The notes under the pieces: generated by a model
Seen by the model: only the letters and a program-made list of their open reading frames with translations
What the model was told of the DNA's origin: nothing
Databases searched by the model: none
Origin: Candidozyma auris
Taxonomy: Eukaryota; Ascomycota; Pichiomycetes; Serinales; Metschnikowiaceae
Reading direction: 5' to 3'
Assembly (NCBI RefSeq): GCF_003013715.1
Contig: NC_072812.1
Coordinates: 2,294,001-2,358,000, forward strand
DNA length: 64,000 nucleotides
Shown: one piece after another, positions 9,592-19,419 of the stretch
How positions within the stretch are numbered: position 1 is the stretch's first letter
How the letters are laid out: every line of letters starts with the position of its first letter
Translations under genes and position numbers: made by a program

Positions 9592-11532
9592 ATGGGTTTT
9601 GATTTTTGGGTAGCGTATGCGAATAACTTTCAATTCTTGCAGGACGGCCCTGACCGTCTTTACGGGTGAACGAGCCGTGGTTGGACTTTTATATTCTTTA
9701 ATTTATGTATCTTTAATTTATGTATCTGATGAGGTACAGCGTACTCTCATGCTGTTAAATATATGCAACTGGTTGAGGGCAGAGTAGGAATACGGGAGGA
9801 TGTTAAGGTCGAGGTAATTGCAAAAAGAATGCAAAAAAATTGGATACGAGGCTAGGTAGTGTTCATTTATTAGGCACTGGTATGAGAGGGGTTAGGTTGT
9901 TCTAAAGCTACATTGGGAGACAATGGTGAACGATGGTGGCCCCATCAAAGTGTTGAATTTGTGGAGGCTACTCAATTGTGGGATCGACATCTCTGGAAGC
10001 CAAATGCGTTGGACGATACCGATATTTTTTTTTGGTTTCGATGAAGGCAAGTGTATGAGAGTGAGCTGTGCCAATACCTTAAATGATGCCCACACAATCC
10101 ATAGTTTAAGAAGATGCAAGACTGGTACAAGCTAGTTTGGGGACCGCTACTGATTTAGAACTTTTTCCCCAATCAATTCTGTTTTACAAGCCTGAATCCC
10201 TAGTGAATGCACCGAGGACTGTCGGTATTGGCAATGCTCTTTAGCCCTTGATCTCTACTCATTCACCGCTGAACTTCGATTCAATAGCGCCGTGGGTGTC
10301 CTTTCTTGTAATTGTCCATGCGTTCAATAAAAAAGTGACCTAATGGATTGAGGAGTGTGTTGTGAATGACTGCAAAAACATTATTCTGCTTGCTTGTCTA
10401 CGACATACATGCCTGTGAGGTAAGTAGAGAAACAAACTGCGGGGTAAAGACTGATTCTTTGGAAGTTTTCTCTTCTTCGGCTCTTCTGTTTTTTTAAAGG
10501 GCATCCTGGAGTCACACCGAAGCCCGAATGGTAGATACTCGAAAAAGGCTTTCAGAAGTGGCAGGGCTAAGCTTCACAGCAAGAGGTGAGACAAGCGAAA
10601 GAGTAGTCTTCAAGAGAATAATGGTGATTTGTGTAAGAGAAAGTCTCAGATTTCGCTTCTTATTCATTGGCGGCTAGTTGGAATTTACTGGAGAGGCCTG
10701 AGAAATCATATCAATAACACCAGATGGGTTGGAAGATCGATAAGCAGCACACTCTCAAAGTTCTTTGACAAACATTCGGATAACAAAAAAAGCACTTAAC
10801 ATCAAACTGTTGATGAGGGCAAGAAGAGCAGCTAGGGAAAGTGGAAATGAGGCATTTGAGATTGAAAAGAAACGAGCCTTCATCGAAACCCGCCGCCCTT
10901 GAGACATTCCAGCATCCACCATGTGCGACATTCAAACACATTGGCTCCAGCGGCCCGCATCGAGTGTCAGCAACACCCTGACATCACTGAGTGTTTAAAA
11001 GACGGTATTTGTTGGCAAAGATGGCCTCCGGAAAAACCCCATCCGGATCGGGCAAGGTGTTTCGATGGCACTTTGTTTGTGAGATCATTGTGCCTGCAAA
11101 TGACATCACGGGTGCATCGAGCGTTGGACCAAGCAGAAAAGATCGGATGTGCCGGAAAAAATAAGAAAAAGAAAAGAGCCCGTCAAGCAGGAACAAAAAC
11201 AACGTCCAGGCCTTTGGAGACACTGGACCAAGCTGTATGAATGCACACAAGAAGCGAATGTGAAATACAGTAGCCCGAGGGTAGACATATAGAGCAGAGC
11301 AGAGGTGCGAACGCAAATGTGTAGGAGGCAAGTGCAGGAGAGAGAGTAGGAGATGGAGGGAGGAAATTAAAAAAAGCAGGAAATAAAGAGAAGGAGATCA
11401 AGCGAAGGTAATAATGGGAAAGTAAAGGAAGGAGAGACAAGGGAGGAGAGCGAAATTACGTGACTATCAAGGCAAAAAAAAATGATATCAACGCCGTAGT
11501 TCAGTGGCCAGAAATCATCTCTTGCACACTTT

Positions 11533-11543
11533 TTTCGCAGCCA
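11533..11543 (-). promoter_or_regulatory. TGGCTGCRAAA element 3
   Basis: Exact TGGCTGCGAAA on the minus strand, about 870 bp upstream of the arabinitol dehydrogenase ATG, followed by further A residues. Confidence 0.6.
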
Positions 11544-12308
11544 GAGAGTCCTCAAAGTGGGTTCTCTCCAAAGCAGAAGAAAAGTGCAAATGTAAACCCA
11601 CAGAAAGGGACCACAAAGATAAGCAAGCTTGCATTCTTGCAGGTTCAAGCGGGAGAAATCCGACACCAAGTAATTACTAATTGTGTTTTGCACCCGCACA
11701 CCGGATTGTGTCTGAACGTGGCTACCGAGGAGGTCTTTTCTTTTCACGCACCACTGCTATCTCATTGAGACCCAAGCGGGACACAAGAATTGCTTTGGGC
11801 TAGGAAAGTTGGTGAATAGCGATTGGAAGTAGAGTATGAACAATTGGAGAAAGTCGTAAAGAAAAAAAGGGAATCCCAGGAAAGTCGAAGAAAACCAACC
11901 CAGCCTGAAGAAAGCCGTAGCAAAAAAAAAAAAAATAACCATGCATGGAAATTGCCCTCTGTTACCGTTTACCTAAATGCTGTGTCTCTGCTCTGCCCCA
12001 CGCTCAGCTCAATGCCCCCTTTTACAGACCTCGACCAAATCCTAAACTCAACTTGGACAATTCCAGATCAAGCAAACTTTATCAAAGTCATCTCCCCTCC
12101 TTCTCCAAAAAAAAATCCCCCAATATCGCTCTCGCCTTGTATCACGGTTCTCGTCTCCTTTTGGCTCCCGCACTCTTCTGTGCACTGAGCCATGCAACCT
12201 CGCCTGTGCACACTGCCGGGCGCCGTGAACGTTTCTTTTCTGCTTGACGTGGGCCATCGATGCACGCAGGCGAGGGAGTGAGCCAGAAAAAATAAAAAAA
12301 AAAGTGAC

Positions 12309-12317
12309 TATATATAT
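12309..12317 (+). promoter_or_regulatory. Probable TATA box of the arabinitol dehydrogenase
   Basis: TATATATAT lies about 100 bp upstream of the ATG at 12414, followed by a pyrimidine-rich leader. Confidence 0.6.
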
Positions 12318-12413
12318 CGACCGCTCCCCCACACTTTGCAGTTTATCTCATTTTTTCTTTCTTGAGGTACCCTTTTCCCTAAATCCAAACTCCCCCACTA
12401 CTTCCCTGACAAC

Positions 12414-13253
12414 ATGAGCAACTTCTCATACGAAAACGTGGTGCCCAACTTCAGAATGGATGGCAAGTTGGCCATCATCACCGGCGGCTCCGGAGGCATG
12501 GCCTCGGTTATCTCCAGAGCGTTCGTTGCCCAAGGAGCAGACGTGGCCCTTGTGGACATCAACTTGGAGAGAACAAAACAGGCCGCCAAGGAGGTGTTGG
12601 CTTGGGCCCAGGAGACCCTCAAGGGCGAACACGAGTCCCCCGTGGGCAAGGTGTCTGCGTGGTCGTGCAACATTGGCGACGCTGAGAACGTCAGGGTTAC
12701 CTTTGCTGAGATCAACGAGCACCACGGCACCGTGGCCGATGTTTTGGTCAACACCGCCGGCTACTGCGAGAATTTCCCTGCGGAGGACTACCCTGCTGCC
12801 AACGCCGAGGGCATCATGCGTGTCAACGGCTTGGGCGCCTTCTACGTAGCCCAGGCATTTGCCAGACCTTTGATTGACAACCAGAAGCGTGGCTCCATCA
12901 TCATGATCGGCTCCATGTCGGGAACCATTGTTAACGACCCTCAGCCTCAGGCAATGTACAACATGGCCAAGGCAGGTGTCATCCACATGGTGAGATCCTT
13001 GGCTTGCGAGTGGGCCAAGTACAACATTCGTGTCAACACCGTGTCTCCAGGCTACATTCTCACACCTTTGACGAGAAACGTCATTGCTGGCCATACCGAG
13101 ATGAAGGAGGCCTGGGAGTCCAAGATCCCAATGCACAGAATGGCCGACCCCAAGGAGTTTGTTGGCTCCATCTTGTACTTGGCCTCCGAGACCGCCTCTT
13201 CCTACACCACGGGTCACAACTTGGTTGTTGACGGCGGCTACGAGTGCTGGTAA
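12414..13253 (+). CDS. ARD: D-arabinitol 2-dehydrogenase (SDR family)
   Basis: Short-chain dehydrogenase that interconverts D-arabinitol and D-ribulose with NAD(H), linking pentitol to the pentose phosphate pathway. Its 279 residues compare with 281 in Candida albicans Ard. The nucleotide-binding turn TGGSGGMA is at 23-30. Asp48 (VDIN) ends beta-2 and indicates NAD rather than NADP. Ser167 (IGSMSG), Tyr182 and Lys186 (YNMAK) form the catalytic set. Long stretches such as VNTAGYCENFP-EDYPA are characteristic of the Candida arabinitol dehydrogenases and separate it from sorbose reductase Sou1. It ends with VDGGYECW. Codon use is strongly biased, suggesting high expression, which also explains a long empty antisense frame. 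A different polyol substrate remains possible. Confidence 0.88.
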   Translation: MSNFSYENVVPNFRMDGKLAIITGGSGGMASVISRAFVAQGADVALVDINLERTKQAAKEVLAWAQETLKGEHESPVGKVSAWSCNIGDAENVRVTFAEINEHHGTVADVLVNTAGYCENFPAEDYPAANAEGIMRVNGLGAFYVAQAFARPLIDNQKRGSIIMIGSMSGTIVNDPQPQAMYNMAKAGVIHMVRSLACEWAKYNIRVNTVSPGYILTPLTRNVIAGHTEMKEAWESKIPMHRMADPKEFVGSILYLASETASSYTTGHNLVVDGGYECW

Positions 13254-14622
13254 GCCAGTATCTCTCCACATTACGACGAAGCTTAGAGGCGGCCTAATTC
13301 CATGGCGCCGCACCCAGACGCTTGTTTCGCTCGCTCGGCATGTTTTTCTCTGAGAGTCTGGGTAATTGTGGGGTGCGTGGCCATCATTGCAGGTTGCACC
13401 GCACGCTTTGTTATCATCCAAATCATTACTTTTTTATTCATTTGATGTCTTACGGTCTACTTTTAATGCACATTGTTGTTTTCATTGAGGCCTCTGTTAT
13501 GACTTGATTTTCTGCTACTTTTTTTTTATCACCGCCCATGGGGTTTTATAGACTAAAATAATAAAAAAAAATCCGATCGATTCAAATGTAACCTGCTTAT
13601 GTTTTTCCCCGTCTGTAAGCCCAGCGCTGCCCCCACGTCGCACAAAAATAACGTTCCGGCCCGCCCAAGGACGTTTTTTCTCTGCCCCATGAGGCTCCCG
13701 CGCAAGAGCCTCCAGACTAACCTACCTGATCAGGTTTTGGGCGGGCCAACCCCTGCGGTTTCCCCAGAAAATTCTCCAGTGGCAGTGCCAAATGGCAGGG
13801 GACAGTCTCGATTAATAAAACTGCTGGGCGGCCTCGCCAATTAATTTCTGCATCACCCGCCACAACATTTCAGTTCTTTTAATTTCCCCCACCTGGTCAT
13901 GAAGTGCATCAGGTGCGTCGCTTTTTTATGAGGCTGGTTTTTTTTTTCTTCTCAGGCCTGATCGGCCCCGCCATGTCCGAGCAAAGGTGGCTGCGAAAAA
14001 TGGCCAACATTCACCTTTTAGACGAAAGCACAAAAGCTTTTGTTGACTCTTGGACCTTGCACGGCTCTGTTGACTCTGACAGGTCACGATTCTTAGAATA
14101 AGCTTTGATAAGTGGACTCTGGCTCTTGGCCACGGATTCCACCGCTGCGCTGGGCGGGTCACACAGACTTGCATTGAGACTGGGTGCCACTCGCACCATG
14201 GCTGCTGGCTCGGATGACGAGGGCCGGAGCACACACAAGTTGACAAAAAGGGAAGATCGCAAGATTCCGATGGAGGTGGCACATGGTTTCGTGGGACTCT
14301 TTCCACCGACCTCCCCGAGTGTCCATTATCTCTAGATTTCATTTTGCCGAAGCCACGGATGAGTGAAGATGCCATTGCATAACGTCTCTAATAGTTGACG
14401 TGCAATATCATCTACCTCTTTCGTTCTGAGACACCATCATTTGCAATCGCAATCAATTGCGTTTGTACAATTCCTGTCAGCAGAAAAATATGAGTCGGCG
14501 GTGAGAAGCCACTTCCCTTTTTTGTGGATTCATACTTGCCTAGCCATTGTCTATGCATGGATATTCTCTGTAATATTCCATTTGGCATCGCCGTCACATC
14601 GATCACATCAGCAACTTTGACA
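13254..14622. other. 1.37-kb convergent intergenic region
   Basis: Lies between the 3' ends of the arabinitol dehydrogenase and GTR2, which is long for a gap with no promoter need. It holds T-rich tracts (about 13520-13570, 13925-13950) and a TGGCTGCRAAA element at 13988. No gene or tRNA is seen. Confidence 0.5.
13988..13998 (+). promoter_or_regulatory. TGGCTGCRAAA element 4
   Basis: Exact TGGCTGCGAAA followed by AATGG, in a convergent gap, so it is unlikely to be a promoter element of either flanking gene. Confidence 0.6.
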
Positions 14623-15612
14623 TTACTCAATTGACGGCGGTGCAAGCTTTGCAGCTTCCCACATTTTTGCCAACGCTTCCTTGAAACAGTTGACGTTGTA
14701 GTCGATGATGGTTAGCACCTCATCCATATCCTGCTGCTCCTCCGAGGCATCGTCGTTTCGTATGAGCGCTACCAACGCCAACCCTCGGATCATTTGCTTG
14801 AGGTACAACACCAGGCCATTCAGCAAGCAGCTGATCGCCTTCACACCATTGTCTTTGATGATTTTGCGGTCGTTGTCGACGTACAAATCGTCTAGGTCGA
14901 TGGTGATGTCTATAAACTCTGCGCAAACCTCGTAGGTCTGAATGTCCACAGGAGAGGAGTCCGTGGCAACGTATATCTTGGAGTTCACGTCGAAAAGAAA
15001 CACCTTATCGATGGAAGAGTGAACCACCAAACTGTCTAGCATATTTTCTAGAGAGGGCAACTCCGGAATAAGCTTTTGCACGATTCTCGAAAAAGCCTCA
15101 TAAATAGAATGGTCGAATATGGAAGTGAGATAGAAAGACACCTGAACGCCTTCGAGCCCCAAGTCTAGCAACTCATCGCCTGTTCGCTGCATTATGTCTC
15201 TTTGCGCATCTATTCTATAGTCTTCCAGCAACCCATCAATTTTGTGTATCAACACCTCAATGTGTATTTTGGGATTGACTTTGTAAGCGTACTCTATAAT
15301 CATGGATAAGTTGGTCAAGGCGTTGAGGTACTCGTCCTGGGAGTCGATGACATACACCAACGCACCCACCAGCGAAAAAAGCCGTTCAGAGTCGTACGTG
15401 GGCTCAAAATAATTAAGTTGACCCGGCAACTCCATCACTGACAAGTCGATGAGAGACAGAAACTGCTCCAGCGTGGGTTTTGAAGTCGACTCGAGGTAGA
15501 GCGTATCTAGAGGCTGCATGTTATGGAAGACGACTTTACAAATGGACGACTTGCCGCCTCTTCTGAGACCCATGAGGAGAATCGTAGCATTAGTAGGTTC
15601 AGGAGATTCCAT
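14623..15612 (-). CDS. GTR2: Rag-family GTPase Gtr2 (EGO complex)
   Basis: RagC/D-type GTPase that pairs with Gtr1 in the EGO complex on the vacuole and signals amino-acid sufficiency to TORC1. The P-loop region GLRRGGKSS (15-23) and the following CKVVFHNMQPLDTLYLEST stretch are near-identical to yeast Gtr2. MELPGQLNYFEP is the switch II region, and HKIDG is the G4-like motif. The C-terminal half (from about residue 190) is the roadblock-type dimerisation domain. The length of 329 compares with 341 in yeast, with a shorter loop at about 250-260. Codons 48 and 52 are CTG. Codon 52 (F-CTG-S-L-I-D) aligns with Ser in yeast, in line with CTG decoded as Ser. Confidence 0.95.
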   Translation of the reverse strand: MESPEPTNATILLMGLRRGGKSSICKVVFHNMQPLDTLYLESTSKPTLEQFLSLIDLSVMELPGQLNYFEPTYDSERLFSLVGALVYVIDSQDEYLNALTNLSMIIEYAYKVNPKIHIEVLIHKIDGLLEDYRIDAQRDIMQRTGDELLDLGLEGVQVSFYLTSIFDHSIYEAFSRIVQKLIPELPSLENMLDSLVVHSSIDKVFLFDVNSKIYVATDSSPVDIQTYEVCAEFIDITIDLDDLYVDNDRKIIKDNGVKAISCLLNGLVLYLKQMIRGLALVALIRNDDASEEQQDMDEVLTIIDYNVNCFKEALAKMWEAAKLAPPSIE

Positions 15613-16215
15613 GGTGAAAGTGGCGGTGATGGTGTTTGATGAAGATGGTGGTGTTGATGAAGAAGGTGGTCTAGATAAGAGTAGTACTAGCGCGAGTTAC
15701 ACAGGAATATGATGGCGGACCTGTACTGGCCTAGAATCGAGTGTGAAAATAGATGAAGGTGAGGAAGGCATTGTATTGAGAGGGATTAGTTGGTGGGAGT
15801 CATTTTCCTTCTATATATTTTAGGTGTAGCTTCTCCTCGTAGGGTTAATCATGTGTATATGGGGAAGTCTGCTGATAGGAGTTCCGCCCGGGTGATGATT
15901 CAATGGAAATAAGAAATCCCAGATGGAAGGTTTTAAGGAATGTGATGATGACTTGTTGATGAACCAAGTTAGAGTCTGCTTCTCTTGTCTAGAGATATGT
16001 GTAAATTTCCTCGGATTCGTAGCGCTCAAAGCAGAACATTTACAAGATTTCCAAGTAACAGATAGTCAAAACTATTTAGATGCTGCAATGACCCCGCAGG
16101 AGATATAGGTTGATTGATTATTTTTACCTCGTGCTTAATGTAATTTTAGATTACGTTGTAAGAATGTACATTGTAATAGATACTTCAAAGTAGTCTCACC
16201 TTGCTCTAAAATCAC
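15613..16215. other. 603-bp intergenic region
   Basis: GTR2 promoter and AMA1 3' region (both genes on the minus strand). TATATATT occurs about 200 bp upstream of GTR2. Nothing else is recognised. Confidence 0.5.
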
Positions 16216-17597
16216 TTACCTTAACAGCAATTCTGTGGTGACGCCCTCATATAATTGAATGATACTGCTCTCGTAATCCTTTGCTGACGGCCTAGGGGTA
16301 ATTTTTGCTGGCACAATCGTAGCATTACTTCTTCTACCATGCCCGTCATCCTGTGGCCATAGCCAGTAGGTTCGTATCATTCCTTCTTGGGTAGCAAGTG
16401 CAAGCTTCGCTTCGTTTGGAGAAACTGCAGCACTGAAAGTTCTGAAATGCTCTCCTGGCACGTATGCTACCACCTTCAAGTCAGGATAATTGTACATCGC
16501 TGCAACACCAGCTTTTGCAGTCAGAGAATGGCCAAACGTAAGAAGAAGCTCCCGATGCATTTTCAGCCATGTGATAGACGTTATCTGGCTGTCAGTCTCC
16601 AAATCTTTAATGAGTGCTCCGGAAGGAATATGCCAAATCTTTAGGTGCCGATCGTTGGAGCCTCCACCGGTGGCTATGAGAGATGGTGAAGAAGACCACG
16701 GACAGAAGTCAATAGCTTTCACTGCAGCATTATGCTTGAGCGTACAAAGATATTTTGGGCAATCTATAGCGGCAATGTCCCAAATCACGGCTCTATTTTC
16801 ATTTCCTCCAACTGCCAAATACTTACCATCTTCACTGACAGCAATACCTAGTGTTAGTATCGGATCATTAGCAAAAGCCTTAAAAATAACATACCCGTTG
16901 CCTGCTGTCTAAATTCATGGACGATTATCTTGATAATTCTCCATGGGGTATATATGGCATGGACGACACCTATTCTGTCTCCCACAAAGAACTTGCCATG
17001 AGACCATTGAGCGCAGAGGACAGGGGCAACAAACTCCCAGCAGCTCACAATGTTGCCTTCGAAGTCTAAAACAGTGACCATTGAATCTTCAGTGGCGATA
17101 AGGAGGTGCCCGCCTCCACAATTGACGCAAGTGATTGGGCTGCCATTGGGACTCTCCCAGATGCACACAATCTCCAACTTTCCATCCCAAAAGTAAACCT
17201 CACCGTTAATTCCAATTGCAAGCTTTAAAGTAAGCGGACACCACGAGATAAGGTTGCTGTAAAAGTTGTCTGTTTGCCCAACAGTAATGAGGTAGTGAAC
17301 CTCAGTGAGCTCTCGAGGAATACGTGGAGATGACGTTTTGGGTGGCTGTGGAATGGGCGACTGAATTGCCAAAGAGAAACAGGAGCTACTGGACCTGCTG
17401 ACAGAGTATGCGAGGCTTTTGGTGTCTAAGTCGAGAGCAGTTATCAAGGGCACCAAATGTGAAGTTGTAGGGCTGTGTTGAGGCGGTATCCAGGAGGCGT
17501 CAATGGGCATATTATTTGTGGAGCAGCTCAGTAAGGGAACCAAAGGAGCCTGAGTCTTTACTGGCAACTCTCTGGCCAGGGCTGGACGCTGGGACAT
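16216..17597 (-). CDS. AMA1: Cdc20-family APC/C activator Ama1 (two exons)
   Basis: WD40-propeller activator of the anaphase-promoting complex; Ama1 is the meiosis-specific member in yeast. Exon 1 is 17597-16895 and exon 2 is 16847-16216, giving 444 residues. The start of the propeller, DNFYSNLISWCP-LKLAIGINGEVYFWDG, is diagnostic of Cdc20/Cdh1/Ama1, as is VHEFRQQATGIAVSEDGKYLAVGGNEN across the splice junction. The expected C-box (DR-[FY]IP) is only weakly visible as DASWIPPQ. The protein ends in Leu-Arg, close to the Ile-Arg tail that binds the APC. The start at 17597 is chosen because TATATA lies 37-42 bp upstream, whereas the longer frame to 17669 would begin before it. Cdc20 and Cdh1 are less likely because the N-terminus is short and lacks their conserved boxes. 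Confidence 0.78.
16848..16894 (-). other. AMA1: Spliceosomal intron of AMA1
   Basis: 47-nt intron with 5' splice site GTATGT, branch site TACTAAC at 16859-16853, and acceptor TAG 5 nt after the branch motif. Removal fuses the two WD40 frames at a Gly codon (G|GT) and restores a repeat. Confidence 0.9.
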
Positions 17598-17608
17598 GGT
17601 TGAAGAAA

Positions 17609-17619
17609 TGGCTGCAAAA
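17609..17619 (+). promoter_or_regulatory. TGGCTGCRAAA element 5
   Basis: Exact TGGCTGCAAAA, 12 bp upstream of the AMA1 start codon and between it and the TATA box, so probably at or within the AMA1 5' leader. Confidence 0.55.
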
Positions 17620-17633
17620 AGTATTGAGAGGAG

Positions 17634-17640
17634 TATATAA
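17634..17640 (-). promoter_or_regulatory. Probable TATA box of AMA1
   Basis: TATATA lies about 40 bp upstream of the chosen AMA1 start in the AMA1/ALG10 divergent gap. Confidence 0.45.
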
Positions 17641-17990
17641 AGGTTTTGGTAAAGGGAGAGTGAGTACAAGTTTGCAAGTAAGTCTATACAAGAGTTAGTA
17701 TCTGTGGATTGAAAAGAAGAAGAATACTAGCTTCTACCTCTAGAATTCAGCTTATTCAGATTGTTACTTTTGTTGTATATTTGTTAGCTACTGCTGCTTT
17801 ACTAAGTATGGGACTCTCATGGCAGTAGTATTACTGTCCAATTATGCAACGTCGAGTACATCTGTGTTTTGCTCTCTGCTCAAGTACAAAAATCACTAAA
17901 TCAAGGATATCCACTCAAAAATTTCAGGTCAAGCATTTGTGTTTAGGCTTCCTTCTATCTTCACACATATTCACCATATTCACCGACTTC

Positions 17991-17997
17991 TATATAG
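17991..17997 (+). promoter_or_regulatory. Probable TATA box of ALG10
   Basis: TATATAG lies about 75-80 bp upstream of the ALG10 ATG. The 474-bp divergent gap with AMA1 (17598-18071) contains no other recognised feature. Confidence 0.5.
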
Positions 17998-18071
17998 CCG
18001 CGCAGAACACTTCTACATTCACCACTACTTCCCCAACTACTTTCCCTAACCTTTGAACTGCCCTTTCCTCG

Positions 18072-19415
18072 ATGGCCCTCTCGGATTTCGTGCTACCTGT
18101 GCTCTTGGGAATCACCGCTATTGTGGCTCAGAACGCACACAAGGAGCTCAAGTGGCCTTTTATCGATGAGCTCTTCCACCTTCGCCAATGCGCTGCCTAC
18201 TGTGCTCACAGCTTTCACGTGTGGGATCATAAGATCACCACGCCTCCAGGGTTGTACATTCTTGGAACGTGGTGGCATCATTTGTTGAAAGCCATTGGGG
18301 TGCCGAATTCGTGTGACGCTACAGCGCTACGCCTGTTGAACTTGTTTGGTGGAATCGTGGTGTTACCCTTGGTGCTTTCGATGATACCGACAGATAACTT
18401 CTGGAGCGTCAATATCGTGTCGTTGCCCTTGTTGTACACATACTGCTTTCTTTTCTATACTGATGTTTGGTCTACGATCTTGGTGATTTTGCCGTTGGTC
18501 ATAGTTACTAGACACAGATCTGTGAAAGGTGCGGTGTATGCCAATATAGTTGGTTTTGCTAGTCTTTGGCTCAGACAAACGAACATTGTATGGCTAGCGT
18601 TTGCTGCTGTTGTTTTAATTGATCGCAGAAAACACCTGGCAACGCCGTTTTGGAAACAAGTTCCCAAATTCATCACTCAGTGCTTTCGTGACTGGCTTTT
18701 ATTGGTGCCTTTCGCTGTGAATGCCTTTTTATTTGCTGCCTTTGTATACTACAACGGAGGAATCACTTTCGGCGACAAAGAGAACCATCAGATGACGTTG
18801 CACTTGGTTCAAGTTTTCTACTGTGCTTCCTTCTTGACCTTCTTCTTCGTACCGATCTGGATATCTCCATCAACCATCAGGGCCTATGTCAATTTCACAC
18901 TTGCGGGCAGAAAGAGACTCAACATTCTTTTCACCCTTGCATCCTATCTATTGATATACTATATTGTCAAACACTATACCGTGGTGCATCCATTCTTACT
19001 TGCGGACAATCGTCATTATACCTTCTACATCTACCGCAAAATATTAAGTCATCCATCAGCTGTCTATGTTACGGTTCCATTTTATCACTTCTCGTTGTGG
19101 GTCATTATACACTTGCTTGCCAAGCTGCACAAATCCTCCATGTTGTCCTTACATCCCATCAGTATTATTGCATTAGTAGGGGCTGCTGCAGCCACATTGG
19201 TACCCTCGCCCTTATTTGAACCCAGATATTACATTGTGCCCTTGGTGATCCTGCGGATCTTTATTCGTCCCGGAAATGAGTTGCTAGCTCGTTCACAGAT
19301 CCATATGCTTGAATTCTTGTGGTATCTGACAATCAATTCAGTGTTCTTTGTCATCTTTTTTAATTATAGATTCACTTGGTTCTCCGAGCCAGGTATTCAA
19401 CGTATCATATGGTGA
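18072..19415 (+). CDS. DIE2: Dol-P-Glc alpha-1,2-glucosyltransferase
   Basis: Alg10/Die2 adds the third, terminal glucose to the lipid-linked oligosaccharide in the ER lumen, just before transfer to protein. The 447-residue protein is a multi-pass membrane protein. After the first helix it carries the hallmark luminal motif PFIDELFHLRQCAAYC-H-F-VWDHKITTPPGLY (about residues 29-63). Near the C-terminus PRYYIVPLVILRIFIRP corresponds to the conserved family stretch, and the end contains RFTW. The length is slightly under the 525 residues of yeast Die2. The stop is only 4 bp from the stop of the convergent gene KNR4. Confidence 0.9.
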   Translation: MALSDFVLPVLLGITAIVAQNAHKELKWPFIDELFHLRQCAAYCAHSFHVWDHKITTPPGLYILGTWWHHLLKAIGVPNSCDATALRLLNLFGGIVVLPLVLSMIPTDNFWSVNIVSLPLLYTYCFLFYTDVWSTILVILPLVIVTRHRSVKGAVYANIVGFASLWLRQTNIVWLAFAAVVLIDRRKHLATPFWKQVPKFITQCFRDWLLLVPFAVNAFLFAAFVYYNGGITFGDKENHQMTLHLVQVFYCASFLTFFFVPIWISPSTIRAYVNFTLAGRKRLNILFTLASYLLIYYIVKHYTVVHPFLLADNRHYTFYIYRKILSHPSAVYVTVPFYHFSLWVIIHLLAKLHKSSMLSLHPISIIALVGAAAATLVPSPLFEPRYYIVPLVILRIFIRPGNELLARSQIHMLEFLWYLTINSVFFVIFFNYRFTWFSEPGIQRIIW

Positions 19416-19419
19416 ACAA

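Larger units (their letters stand above)
9592..12413. other. 2.8-kb non-coding region upstream of the arabinitol dehydrogenase
   Basis: No supported gene. It contains a 15-bp direct repeat (TCTTTAATTTATGTA twice) near 9695-9725, poly-T and poly-A runs, and a purine-rich tract at about 11300-11460 that produces spurious frames. It also has a reverse TGGCTGCRAAA element at 11533. The last 110 bp hold the promoter of the next gene. Long upstream regions are common for carbon-source-regulated yeast genes. Confidence 0.5.

Noticed and set aside
12426..13421. 331-codon open frame on the minus strand
   Set aside because: It is antisense to the arabinitol dehydrogenase, His/Val/Gly/Arg-rich, and explained by codon bias of the sense gene.
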